NCBI RefSeq assembly: GCF_025947185.1
Contig: NZ_CP110001.1
Location: 3,968,001 to 4,032,000, forward strand
Length of the DNA stretch: 64,000 nucleotides
Reading direction: 5' to 3'
Source of the DNA: Flavobacterium sp. N2038
Lineage (GTDB): Bacteria > Bacteroidota > Bacteroidia > Flavobacteriales > Flavobacteriaceae
A model generated the notes under the pieces. The model was not told where the DNA came from. It ran no database searches and saw only the letters and a program-made list of their open reading frames with translations. The position numbers and the translations under genes were made by a program. How positions within the stretch are numbered: the stretch's first letter is position 1; each line of letters starts with the position of its first letter. Positions 42,394 to 53,100 of this stretch are shown here, one piece after another.

Positions 42394-45300
42394 ATGCCAA
42401 TCGAACCATTTGATTTTACATATAGCTTAACTTCTCAATCAGAAGAAAATGAAGTTTTAAATACTTTAGGAAAAGGTCGAATAAAAGAATTTGAACCCAA
42501 ATCTTACTTTTTTACAGAATCTACTATCGCTGCACAGTCTACCGCTGAAGGTGCTTATGGACCAGATTTTGTAAGTACTAATACAAAATTTAATATTACC
42601 ACCCAATTTGAACTGGCTAACAAAAAAGCTTATGCCGTTACAAGCGGGCAAGTATTAATCGTCCCTCAATCTGGTGATGAAAATGAATCTAAAGTAAACG
42701 TTTTCATCAAGCCTCTAAAAAATGTTGATGTTGGGGTTCAGATTAAATACTACGTTTACAGAGGGCTAAAAAAAGAGTTATTTATTAATTCAAACAATAA
42801 CATTTTACCCAAAAGCAGTGCCAATACCCTTTTTATGGCTAAAGTATGGACAGACCTTGTTAATTTCAACGAACTAAAAGAACCACTACCTGAAATTTCT
42901 GCAAGTCTATTTGGATATAATACAACAGAAACAGATACAAATAGTTTAGATGCCAAATTTTTCAATACTTATGATGTAACAAGTACAGATGAAAATAAAG
43001 CATACAATCTTCCAATAATTGAGGCAGGACAATATTTTGGTGAGTTCCAGGATAACAAAGGTGGATTCGAAATTGTTTTAAATGACGGATTCTATTACCA
43101 GGAAAAATCAGATACCGGTTTTCAATTTGACCTCAAATATGCTAGAGCCGAAAAAGCAGTTTTAGATCTTGCTGAAATTGCAAGCGATCCAAATATTTCT
43201 GAAAAAATTTATAGAGAAAATGTTCAAAAATTTCTAGATCCTGCAGCCTTTTATGGGGCTCATATTACCGAAAAAGAAAAAGGTAAAGTGAAATTTGTAG
43301 ATGATTCAACAGAGTATTCTTCTAGAGTAGATATTTTTAATCATGTAATAAATAAATTCTACAATAAACATAAATGCTACATTTATATTCAAGGTAATAC
43401 AGGAAGGTCTTTCAATTTTGATGAATCATTAGGAGCAGATCCCATAAAAATTGGTATATCAGAAATTTTAGCAGTTGGTTCATATAAGACTAATGACTGG
43501 CCAATTATTATTAACGAGTTTGAGCAAACTCATTCATCGGATGAAAATGAAAATAAGAAAAAAAATAATAATTTATCTTTTCAGTTAAAATTTAAAACTG
43601 CAGAGAAAAACGTAACACTATATAATACGCATGGCAATTGTAGTAATACACTAATACAAGGAAAATTTTTAGGCAATAAAGCTCTAATTGATGATAATTA
43701 TAGAGATACACAAGAATATACGAATAATGTAAATTTCAGATTAATTAACAACTATAGTTTAAGCGACAACCCATTAGTAACAAAAAACATAGCAACATTT
43801 ATTTATATTAATCATGAAGAAAAAGAGGTTGAGTATTTTAATAATTTTTTTGGGCCTGTAAAGATTGATCACTTAAGGAAAACAAACCAATCTTCACAGT
43901 ACATTACAAGAAAATCTTCAAACACAAAAATAAAAATAAAAAATAGTTACATAGATGGTAAAAGTATTGCTAGTAATGTTAACTTCACTACAATTCCATA
44001 CTCAAATTCTTCAAATCAAACTCCAAATGAAGATAAATTCAAAATATATATATCAAAAAAAATAGATTCTGAAAATTCCAAAGAGCCAACCTTTAAAAGG
44101 ACTACATCATTAGATATTACAGACAGAACCATAAAAACTTCTGATGATTACTCATTATTCGAATATGGAGATAAAAATTATAAAATTTGGAAAGGTCAAG
44201 TAGATAATAATGGCGAAACTATTAAAACCTTACAACTTATAAATTTCGAAGAAGAAGGTAATGTTACCAACTTTATGCATTTGGGGTTAATGAATGACGA
44301 TTATAATAAAGTTGTTTATAACAGTTTAACATCTACAACTACAAATCATATTCCGGAGTCTTATTCAAATTTCTATTTTCATTTAGAAATGCCTGTTTCA
44401 AGCGTACAAGACGGTCTTGTCAAAAAATACATTTTAGGAGTGAAAGCTGAAAAATACCTCGGTCTTGTAAGTGAGATAATTTATCCTTCACCTGAAAATA
44501 CTGTTTATGTATATACAGTAGATGGTCATTATTTTTTCACAAAAGAGTTCGCTGAAAAATTCACTTATACTGAAGAATTCTCTAGTTCTAGAGTAAATTT
44601 TAAACCTAAATATGATAAAATTCAAGGAAGTGGTTTCGATTGGATGAGATTGACTTCAGAATTTACACCTCCATTTGAACCATCTGAATATGGTTATGAA
44701 GATTCTATTTTAGGTGGATATGGCTTTATCAACAAAACAGATGCTTATCAAAATTTAAAAAGAGAATATACTACAATTACAACAAAACAAAATAATCTTT
44801 ATTTTGTACCATATCTAAATACAATTGCTGGAACCCCCGAAAATATATCTGATAATTTTTCTTACATAACTTCTTTGACTGCGACAGTAGACATACAAGA
44901 AAAACTTACTAACCTAGAACTTGATTATGACCATGATTTGTTCGAAATTTCAACAAATTTACCTATAGATTTATCTCCTGGAAAAAAAGAATTTGATATT
45001 GAAATTATTTGCAAAAAAGAATTTCAGACTGATAAAAGCATTAAATTTATTGCATTCTCACAATTGAATGGAGAATTACCTATGTCTAAACTAGCAGGAG
45101 TTATAAAAGTTTTAAAAAATAGTAAGGAAAATCAAAAAAAAATAAAAATTGTACTAATAAACCTTAAAACAGATGTTGCTGGCTATGGATATCCTGAAAC
45201 AGGAGAAATAGAAGATATTGAAAAAATTAATTTAAAAAAAATATTATTTCAAGCAAAGATTGCTGCAGATATAGAATCTTACACAAGTATTGATAAAAAT

Positions 45301-45825
45301 AATAAGGTCACACATGAGTTGGATTTAACAAATGATTCTAAATTTAAAAGTTCTAATTCTACAAGTGGCGGTTATGTAAAATCAAATGGTACAGCAATAT
45401 CCATCGTAAATTCAAACGGAGGAATTAATGATGAAAAACAAGATTACTTAAAAAAACTTATTGATGAAAAATATAAAAACCATTTCAAAGTTTATGCTTT
45501 CGGTATCCCTTGTAATGATGCCGGAGGAAACGTCCAAGAAATAGGAAAACATTCTGTGTGTTTATATTTCAATAGAACTCCTGTAGCTTTAGCACATGAA
45601 GTTTGTCATGGTTTAGGATTATTTCACACACATATAGATGGAAGCGTCACAGATGAAAGGCAAAAATATGTATATCCATACTCTGGTGACGAAGCAACTG
45701 AAGATGCTAAAAAAAGAGGAACTGACAATATTATGTGTTATAACCAACCTATAAGTAAATCAACATGGCAATGGCAATGGAAAATTATGCATGACAACAT
45801 TAAAAATTATATCTATGAAGACTAA
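42394..45825 (+). CDS. Leaderless 1143-aa protein with a C-terminal metzincin-type zinc protease domain
   Basis: The last ~200 residues carry the zinc motif HEVCHGLGLFH (His1068, Glu1069, His1072, His1078) and Met1114 in NIMCYN as the Met-turn, the metzincin arrangement H-E-x-x-H-x-x-G-x-x-H. About 1000 residues before it are not recognised; they are beta-rich, with VNVFIKPLKNVDVGVQIKYY near 110 and many Lys/Asn/Ser. There is no signal peptide or membrane helix. The second half of the gene is markedly richer in A/T than the flanking structural genes, which suggests separate acquisition. A lipoprotein gene overlaps its 3' end by 11 bp. A protease effector or toxin carried by a particle is the likeliest role; this is inference. 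Confidence 0.82.
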   Translation: MPIEPFDFTYSLTSQSEENEVLNTLGKGRIKEFEPKSYFFTESTIAAQSTAEGAYGPDFVSTNTKFNITTQFELANKKAYAVTSGQVLIVPQSGDENESKVNVFIKPLKNVDVGVQIKYYVYRGLKKELFINSNNNILPKSSANTLFMAKVWTDLVNFNELKEPLPEISASLFGYNTTETDTNSLDAKFFNTYDVTSTDENKAYNLPIIEAGQYFGEFQDNKGGFEIVLNDGFYYQEKSDTGFQFDLKYARAEKAVLDLAEIASDPNISEKIYRENVQKFLDPAAFYGAHITEKEKGKVKFVDDSTEYSSRVDIFNHVINKFYNKHKCYIYIQGNTGRSFNFDESLGADPIKIGISEILAVGSYKTNDWPIIINEFEQTHSSDENENKKKNNNLSFQLKFKTAEKNVTLYNTHGNCSNTLIQGKFLGNKALIDDNYRDTQEYTNNVNFRLINNYSLSDNPLVTKNIATFIYINHEEKEVEYFNNFFGPVKIDHLRKTNQSSQYITRKSSNTKIKIKNSYIDGKSIASNVNFTTIPYSNSSNQTPNEDKFKIYISKKIDSENSKEPTFKRTTSLDITDRTIKTSDDYSLFEYGDKNYKIWKGQVDNNGETIKTLQLINFEEEGNVTNFMHLGLMNDDYNKVVYNSLTSTTTNHIPESYSNFYFHLEMPVSSVQDGLVKKYILGVKAEKYLGLVSEIIYPSPENTVYVYTVDGHYFFTKEFAEKFTYTEEFSSSRVNFKPKYDKIQGSGFDWMRLTSEFTPPFEPSEYGYEDSILGGYGFINKTDAYQNLKREYTTITTKQNNLYFVPYLNTIAGTPENISDNFSYITSLTATVDIQEKLTNLELDYDHDLFEISTNLPIDLSPGKKEFDIEIICKKEFQTDKSIKFIAFSQLNGELPMSKLAGVIKVLKNSKENQKKIKIVLINLKTDVAGYGYPETGEIEDIEKINLKKILFQAKIAADIESYTSIDKNNKVTHELDLTNDSKFKSSNSTSGGYVKSNGTAISIVNSNGGINDEKQDYLKKLIDEKYKNHFKVYAFGIPCNDAGGNVQEIGKHSVCLYFNRTPVALAHEVCHGLGLFHTHIDGSVTDERQKYVYPYSGDEATEDAKKRGTDNIMCYNQPISKSTWQWQWKIMHDNIKNYIYED

Positions 45826-46432
45826 AATGATTGTGATTTTTTTTGCTTTCTTAAGCTGCAATGAAAGTAAAAAAGAAAATATAAGTGCTCCTATAAACAA
45901 TACAATAATTATGAAAAAAATAAATACAGATTATCTAAATAAAATAAATGAAACTAATTTAATAAATGAAAAAATTCAATTTGTAGAAAATGACACTAAT
46001 GTTGTTTTGATTGACTATGGAGATCATTATTTTGAAAGTAAGAGAAGATTTGACGAATCAATCATTAACTATATTATTTACAATAAGAAAAATAATCAAA
46101 TGATTTCGTCAGGGACTTATTTTTATAATTCCCCAATAGACATATATAGAAAATACAATGAAAAAGGGGAAGTTATACAAGAAACAGATAACAATAAAGA
46201 TTTTCCTTTTTCTATTTCCGATTTAATAGAAAAAATTAAGATTACACATAAAATAAATCTCAATGATGGGAAAATAGATAGAACCGTTAATCGTGGCATT
46301 GACGAAAAAACTGGCAGACCAACTTATTCTATACAGTTTGATATAAACAAAGATGAAGGTCATTTAAATTATATTACAATTGATGGTAAAACTGGTGAAA
46401 TTCTATCAGAAGGAAGAAAGCAAATTTTGTAA
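45815..46432 (+). CDS. Small lipoprotein with PepSY-like C-terminus, possible immunity protein
   Basis: A 205-aa lipoprotein (MKTKMIVIFFAFLSC, Cys15). I start it at 45815; an ATG eight codons earlier lies inside the protease frame and would spoil the leader. Residues ~130-205 have the rhythm of PepSY domains (SIQFDINKDEGHLNYITID, then GKTGEILSEG), a fold that inhibits or chaperones metalloproteases. It overlaps the metzincin gene by 11 bp and is closed by a strong terminator. An outer-membrane or periplasmic inhibitor protecting the producer from the protease is a reasonable but untested idea. Confidence 0.68.
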   Translation: MKTKMIVIFFAFLSCNESKKENISAPINNTIIMKKINTDYLNKINETNLINEKIQFVENDTNVVLIDYGDHYFESKRRFDESIINYIIYNKKNNQMISSGTYFYNSPIDIYRKYNEKGEVIQETDNNKDFPFSISDLIEKIKITHKINLNDGKIDRTVNRGIDEKTGRPTYSIQFDINKDEGHLNYITIDGKTGEILSEGRKQIL

Positions 46433-46436
46433 TTTC

Positions 46437-46462
46437 AAAAGCGGTATTAAACTACCGCTTTT
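46437..46462 (+). terminator. Terminator after the protease/lipoprotein genes
   Basis: Perfect 10-bp stem AAAAGCGGTA/TACCGCTTTT with a 6-base loop, 4 bp after the stop codon. Confidence 0.92.
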
Positions 46463-47122
46463 AAATGTAGTTTAAAATCAAAAAAAATGTTTTCTATCTG
46501 AATAGATTGTTTTTTTGTCTTCTCATAATCTAGATTTTCTGGCATAATAATGTAGTATGTTTAGCTATATTATAAAACTTCGCATAGAAGAAAGGCCGTA
46601 ACAATTATTGGCAATGTTATTTCTGATGAATCGGAGAGCATAATGACAGCTAACTAATAAATAAATAACAAATTCATCACTTTCTCAATTAATTGATGCT
46701 AAGTTTTTTAAATAAATTTCCACAACTTATTATTTTCTAATCAGAATCCTACGAACTCTTCATTTCTAAATTAAAAAAGTATTAAAAACAAATACTGATT
46801 TTACAAATCTTCCCAACCACTTTACACACCTGTAAAGCACACGAACAACTATTTTTTTTCCACTCAAAAATCACGCAAATTTGCTGAAACAAATCAACAT
46901 TTCAGCAGATAAGTGAGCTTCTTTATAACTAAAAGTTCGGCTTTTTAAGGTTTTAAAAAACCTTGTATTTCACAATTTCATAAAACAGGTCAGTTACAAA
47001 AACTGACAAATTCATTTCAAAATCAATACTGTTTATCAGTTTTTGATCAAGCATTTTTTTGCCTAATGCTTTCCAAATTACAAACAAGAATTAAATAAAT
47101 AATTTAATTAAACAATAAAAAA
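46463..47122 (+). promoter_or_regulatory. Long non-coding leader before the giant genes
   Basis: 660 bp without a supported gene. It contains two hairpins, AAGGTTTT/AAAACCTT (46947-46964) and GTCAGTT/AACTGAC (46989-47007), and a related TTTATCAGTTTTTGAT word near 47033. No perfect TAnnTTTG box was found close to the gene. Because a strong terminator precedes it, the giant genes should have their own promoter here, perhaps under a dedicated activator. Confidence 0.4.
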
Positions 47123-50100
47123 ATGCCAACACCGACCACGCAAAAGTATTACCCTTCCTTGTCGACTGTAGTAAGTCTGGATGATTTTCCAGATGCTTTA
47201 GGCTTCATTAAAGATGGGATTCAACAAATATTTGACAAAGTATATATTAAAGATTTCCAGGCTAGCATTAGTCCGAGAGGAGAATCTGGTTTCTACGGCT
47301 TGTCTATTGTTTCCAAAGAACGATTACAGTTTCAAATACCAGGAACAGAAATGTTCTTAATTCTTAATCCGGACAATACCGATTCATCTATTTCATCTTT
47401 TCCCGTTACTGTAGAATATCAGTGGCTAATTTTATCTTACTTGAGAAGTTTCAATCTTCAAAATTTCTCTTATTCTCCGAGAGAATTCTTTGAACTTGGA
47501 TTGCAAATTTTGAACACTTCTGAAGAAGAAGTGGTAACCTTAATCATTAACAATTTTGTTTCTCCAAAAAGTGACAACTTAACAAAAGTTGAGCAGTTTG
47601 TCAATGACATTAATTCTAAATTTGGATTAACGATTCCCGTTCCTACTTCAGATAACAAACCTAGAGAATTGGTTTTAGCAATTAAAAATCAATTCACTGA
47701 TGAGGCTTCAATTGCAGCATTTTTGCTGTATCTTTTAGATGAATCAAGTGTTTCAAATTCTATTTCGAATGTAAAAAACTTCTTTAAGAACTTGATTCCT
47801 GATGATATTGACAGCTACATCAAAAATATCATTACTCCAAAAGCCCGAGTAACATTAGAATTAAGTGCTGCTATCGAGTTTCCAAATTCTTATTTGAAAC
47901 CTGTAACTAAAGAAGGTAATCCTTACACTGACCCTTCAAATCCTAATCCTAAATCACAATTTAGATTTGCACAAGCTTTATTACAAGCTGATACTCAAGA
48001 AGGAATTGGCTATCAGTTTGAACTAGGAGGATCTCTAGGCCCTTCTAAATATGCAATGATTGGTAACACCGGAATGATTCTGGAGTTAGACACTTTAAAA
48101 CTCGATTTAAGCAAAAAAACAAATATTCCGGAAGCTACTGCAGATGGCAGACCAAATGACTTCGTGGGAGTTTATGCACGTGCGGTATCTGTTACTTTAC
48201 CTTCAAAATGGTTTCATGATTATGAAAAAGAAGGACAAGGAAGCACAAGCACAACATTAAGAATTGGCGCATCTGATTTACTAATTGGAACAGGTGGAAT
48301 TTCTGGAGATATTTACCTGGAAACAGTTCCTGTGCCTACTGGTGTTTTTAGTTATTTCGGCGATAAATTCGATTTTCAGTATCCTCTTTCCATGTTACAA
48401 AGAAACGAAGAAACGGATGTTGTTGAAATCACACAAATTGCCGATTACAATGAATTGCTTGCTTATTTACAAGAATTTAGTGCTACGAGCAGCCTGCCTT
48501 ATCCTTTCAGTTATCCTTTAACATTAACCACTAAATCTACATTAGTATCTTCAGAAGTTAGCCCTTCTACTATTTATACTTTTAAGAATGCTAAAGAATA
48601 CCAAGCCTTTTTATCAAAACTTGCACCAGATAATACACTTTGGAAGAGAATTGGTAATCCTAATCGTGGGTTTGAAATTGGTTTCAACAAATTTGATATT
48701 TCTTTCAAACAAAACAAAGTTATTGGCTCTAATATCAAGGGACAATTAATTATCAATAAATTAAAAAATCCTGACGGAAGTTCTTTTCATGCAACATTGG
48801 AAGGACACTTATACGACGACGGTGACTTTAACCTAACTGCTTCTTTTGACAAAGCAAGTGAACCAAAAGCCAATTTATTTGGTCTGGTGAATTTCGATTT
48901 CCACAGTTTTGAACTTGGAAAACAAGATGATGATTATTATGTAGGAACTTCTTGTTATGTGTCTTTCCCTCAAGGAACATTAATGAACAGATTGGCTAAA
49001 GGTCAAGGTTTTGATGTTGAAAAACTTCGTATTTACAGCGATGGAAACATTGAAGTAGAAGGTGGTTCTATTCCAATTCCGATTAATTTATCTGTGAATC
49101 TTGGACCGGTTCAAATGGCGGTAAGCAACATCAACTTTGGTTCAACACAAATTAATGGACATAAATATAATTTCTGGGGATTTGATGGTGCCATCAGTGT
49201 CAATCCACTTGGATTAGATGCTCGTGGTGAGGGTATTAAATACTATTACAGCACCGAAGAAGGATTCAAAGATTCTTTCATCAGAATCCAGACTATCGAA
49301 GTTGATTTAATGATTCCCGGAACAGCTTCAGAAGAATCTGCTATGGCTATCATTCATGGTATGATTTCGTTACCCCAGCCAGGAGTTTCTCCTGAGTTCA
49401 TGGGTGAGGTTTCATTAAAGTTACCAAAAGCAAAAATTACAGGAAGCGTAGGAATGCGTTTTGCGCCTAAATACCCTGCGTTCTTAGTTGATGCAGGTAT
49501 TGAATTGCCTACAGGTATTCCGCTTGGATTTCTTTCAATCACAGGTTTCAGAGGTTTATTAGGATTTAGATATGTGGCTACCAAAAAAGCGGCTGGATTA
49601 ACAACTGAAAATTCTTGGTACGAATTCTATAAACATCCAAAAGCCGGAATCAATATTAGAAAATTCAGCGGACCACCAGATTCTATGCAATATGACTCGC
49701 CGTTTTCTATTGGAGCTGGTGCAACATTTGAATCAACAGGCGGAACTATTTTAAATATGCGAGCCATGTTGTTGCTTTCACTTCCTACTCTATTTTATAT
49801 CGAAGCAGGATTAAATGTTCTTGGCGATAGATTAGGTCCTATTGAAAAAGATCAAAGTACTCCCCCATTCTTTGCAATGGTTGCCTTTGGAGATAATTCG
49901 CTTGAACTGGCAGCCGGAGCAGATTTTCAAATGCCTAAAGATGGTGGACAGATTATTCAGTTGCATGCTTTATTAGAAGCTGGATTTTTCTTCAAAAATC
50001 AGAAACCTTGGTACATTAATCTTGGTTCTAAAAAAGATCCTATTACGGCTAGAATCTTGACTTTATTTACAGCCAAAGCATTTATTATGCTGTCGGCCCA

Positions 50101-53100
50101 AGGAATTGAAGCTGGAGCACGATTAGACTTTAAACTGGAGAAAAGCTTCGGACCTGCAAAAGTAAAATTATGGGCTTATCTGGAAATGGGTGGAAAAATC
50201 TCATTCAAACGTCCTCAAATGGGCGGTTATATTAGTGCCGGTGGAGGAATTCAGATTAAAATCTGGATCATTAATGTTGAAATTGTTTTAGACACCATAT
50301 TCTCTGTAGAATCGTTTAAACCGTTCTTGATTTATGCAAAATTAGAATTAAGTGTACGTGTTAAACTTGGGTTCGTAAGGGTTCGTAAAAACTTCTTGAT
50401 TGAACTTCAATGGGATATTAACAGAATTGTTGACCGTACGCCTTACAGTCCGCTTCCTAAAGGCACATATGGAGACGTTAATGACAATAGAACTGCCGAT
50501 TCTGTCAAAGGAGTACACATGCTTACCAATGAAGCTTTCTTGCTTGATTATTTTGATCAAATGCCTAGCACAACAGCTATTAATAAAGTGATTCCGTTAG
50601 ATACTTTCATCGATATTAAAATGACGAAGGGAGTATTGCCTGACACTAGTCTTTCTAAAATAATTGGTGGATACACGGCAGATGCAAAAAATTATACTGA
50701 TTTAATGCCGCCTGAAGCAACATCAAAAGCAGGTAGAAAACTTCGTCAGGTAAAACACCAATATTCAATTGAATCGATTGAATTACTTTCTGCAAATGGA
50801 AACTCCTGGGAGGCTTATCATCCTTTTAAAGCGGTTGTGGATTCAACATCCCGAGACCTTGTAAAAGATTTGCCTTGGGCACAATGGCAAAAAGTAATCG
50901 ATCAGTACGATAGCATTCGTGTATTGGCAACTAATCCATTTTCATACTTAAGTGCAGGAGAACCAGGCTGGCATGTTCCGGAACAATTCGGAATCACTCC
51001 TTCTAAATTATTCTGTGTCTCTGATAGTATTGAAGCAGAATATGTCAACTTTAAAAATAAAAAAATAGGAAAACGTTATTATGTACCTACTCAATATGAA
51101 GCAGATAGAATCAATGGTCTCTTCTTTAAACTCGTTGGTGAAACTCCTGAAATCGTGGATGGCAAGCTTTCTGGCGGAGATTTTATGAGCATTTCTGGAG
51201 AAAGCAACCCTTTTGGTTTTAGAAGATCACTATCCTTCAAAAATTATGATAAACTGGAAATCATTTTCCCTGAGTCTGCTATCGAACCGACTTTAAAACT
51301 TACAACTCAAGCCAAAACAGTACATATTACTGCCTATACTTCAGTTTTTGATAAAGGGGCTAAGTTGTCTAAATATAAAGAAGTTAAAATATGTAAGGCT
51401 AAAAATTCGCCAGCTTTATATGAGATCGCTTACACTAAAGCTGAACTGAGATCACCAATAACCTTATTTGATGAAAACGGCGATGTTTTATTGAAAAAGA
51501 AAATTGATAGAATTGTCATCAGCCCTGTGGCTGCAAATGCAGATGCTATTTTAGATGTTAGAAATAAAATTGCGGCGTTATTTAATGATACGTACGCTTC
51601 TGCTGATGGAGAATTTATTGTATCAGAACCAAGCAATATAACCGAATACAATCGTTTAATAACGTTATTGGCTGAATTAAAAGCTGAAGCAGGTAACGAT
51701 AATCCAACTGGAACTTCTGAACCATTGACATTTACTCGTTTTTATGGATATAACGGAAGATCTCTTTTTGCCTTTGATAAAGTTTTCAAATACAATGACA
51801 CTTACTTAATTTCATTTCATCCAACACCAAAAACTACTGTTATCGCTCAAATTGATGCAAAAGGAAATCTGTTGAGAGAGCGTTTATTGAATGGTTTGGT
51901 AACATCGATGCAAGTCGTAAATAATAATTTATTGCTTACTCAAGCTCTAGATGCAACGCAATGCAAAGGAATTGGAGAAGCGGTTGTTGATGACACTTTT
52001 ATAGTAGGCTGCGTAGCTCCTGCTGCCACAACTGCCATTATTGAACTTGATTCTGAATTAAACAGAAACTCCGGAATGCAGTATATGAATACGTATTCTG
52101 AAAGTTTCAACAAACTTATTTCATTACCAAATAATGAATTGCTTTGGATTAATACTTTAGAAGACGGAACTCAAATTAACTGGGTTAACGGCATCGATCG
52201 TTCTCTAGTTCGTCGTGTAAAAGTAGGCGAAGTCGCAATCAAAGTTCTTCAGCATAACAGCACGGATTTCAGTTTGATTTCTAAAAACAAAAAAGTCATT
52301 CGTTTCAGCATCAATCTTAGCACTAGAACAATTACAATAACAGATACAAAACTAGTTTCAGAATCCTCAATTGTTGAAATTACAGATGCAGTAATTGCAA
52401 ACGACAAAGTCTTGCTTACGGTTAAATTGATAAACGGAAAATTCGGATTGGCTCAAATTAACGGAACTGCTATTACAGTTGTGAAAAACGATGCAATTTT
52501 TGATTCTGCGATATATTTATCGAACAACACTTTGGCAGACAATTCTGTTATCGTCTATAATGAAAAATACCTGTTTGTGTTTAATATTTCATTAAACCTT
52601 GTAAGATTAATCGAAAGAGGAAGTTCATCAGATAAAGCATCTATTATTAACATTCAAAATGAGCCTTCGACGAATGAAATTCTAATGCTTTCTTCGAAAC
52701 AAAATGAAAAAGGAGTTTATTTCTCTTTATTTAATGATCAATTTGATAACTGTTCTTTATATCCAAAAGAAACTGTCTCGGTTGTTTCGTCTGCATCTGC
52801 TTTAACAGATTCGACTGCGACTCATACAGACTTAGGCAGCACCGTTAAATTGGAATATACAAGAGGTACAAAATCTTCAAATTTATTGACAATCAACGCT
52901 CTTATTTGTTCTGCTGGAGGAGATTCTGATGATGATAATGAAGTAAACTACTCTACTTCTATTCAAGAAATTGGATGGTTAACCAGGGAAAGTGCGGTGC
53001 ACAATCTAACTATTCCAGGTTCTGATGCTGTAATCGCAGATAATAAAGCAATGGAAGCAGCGATTCAAAATACAGTTCAACCAATTTGGAGGCCAAATTC

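Noticed and set aside
38323..46432. Proteases exported by the type IX system
   Set aside because: Neither protease has a signal peptide, and the C-termini do not show a type IX sorting domain that I can recognise.
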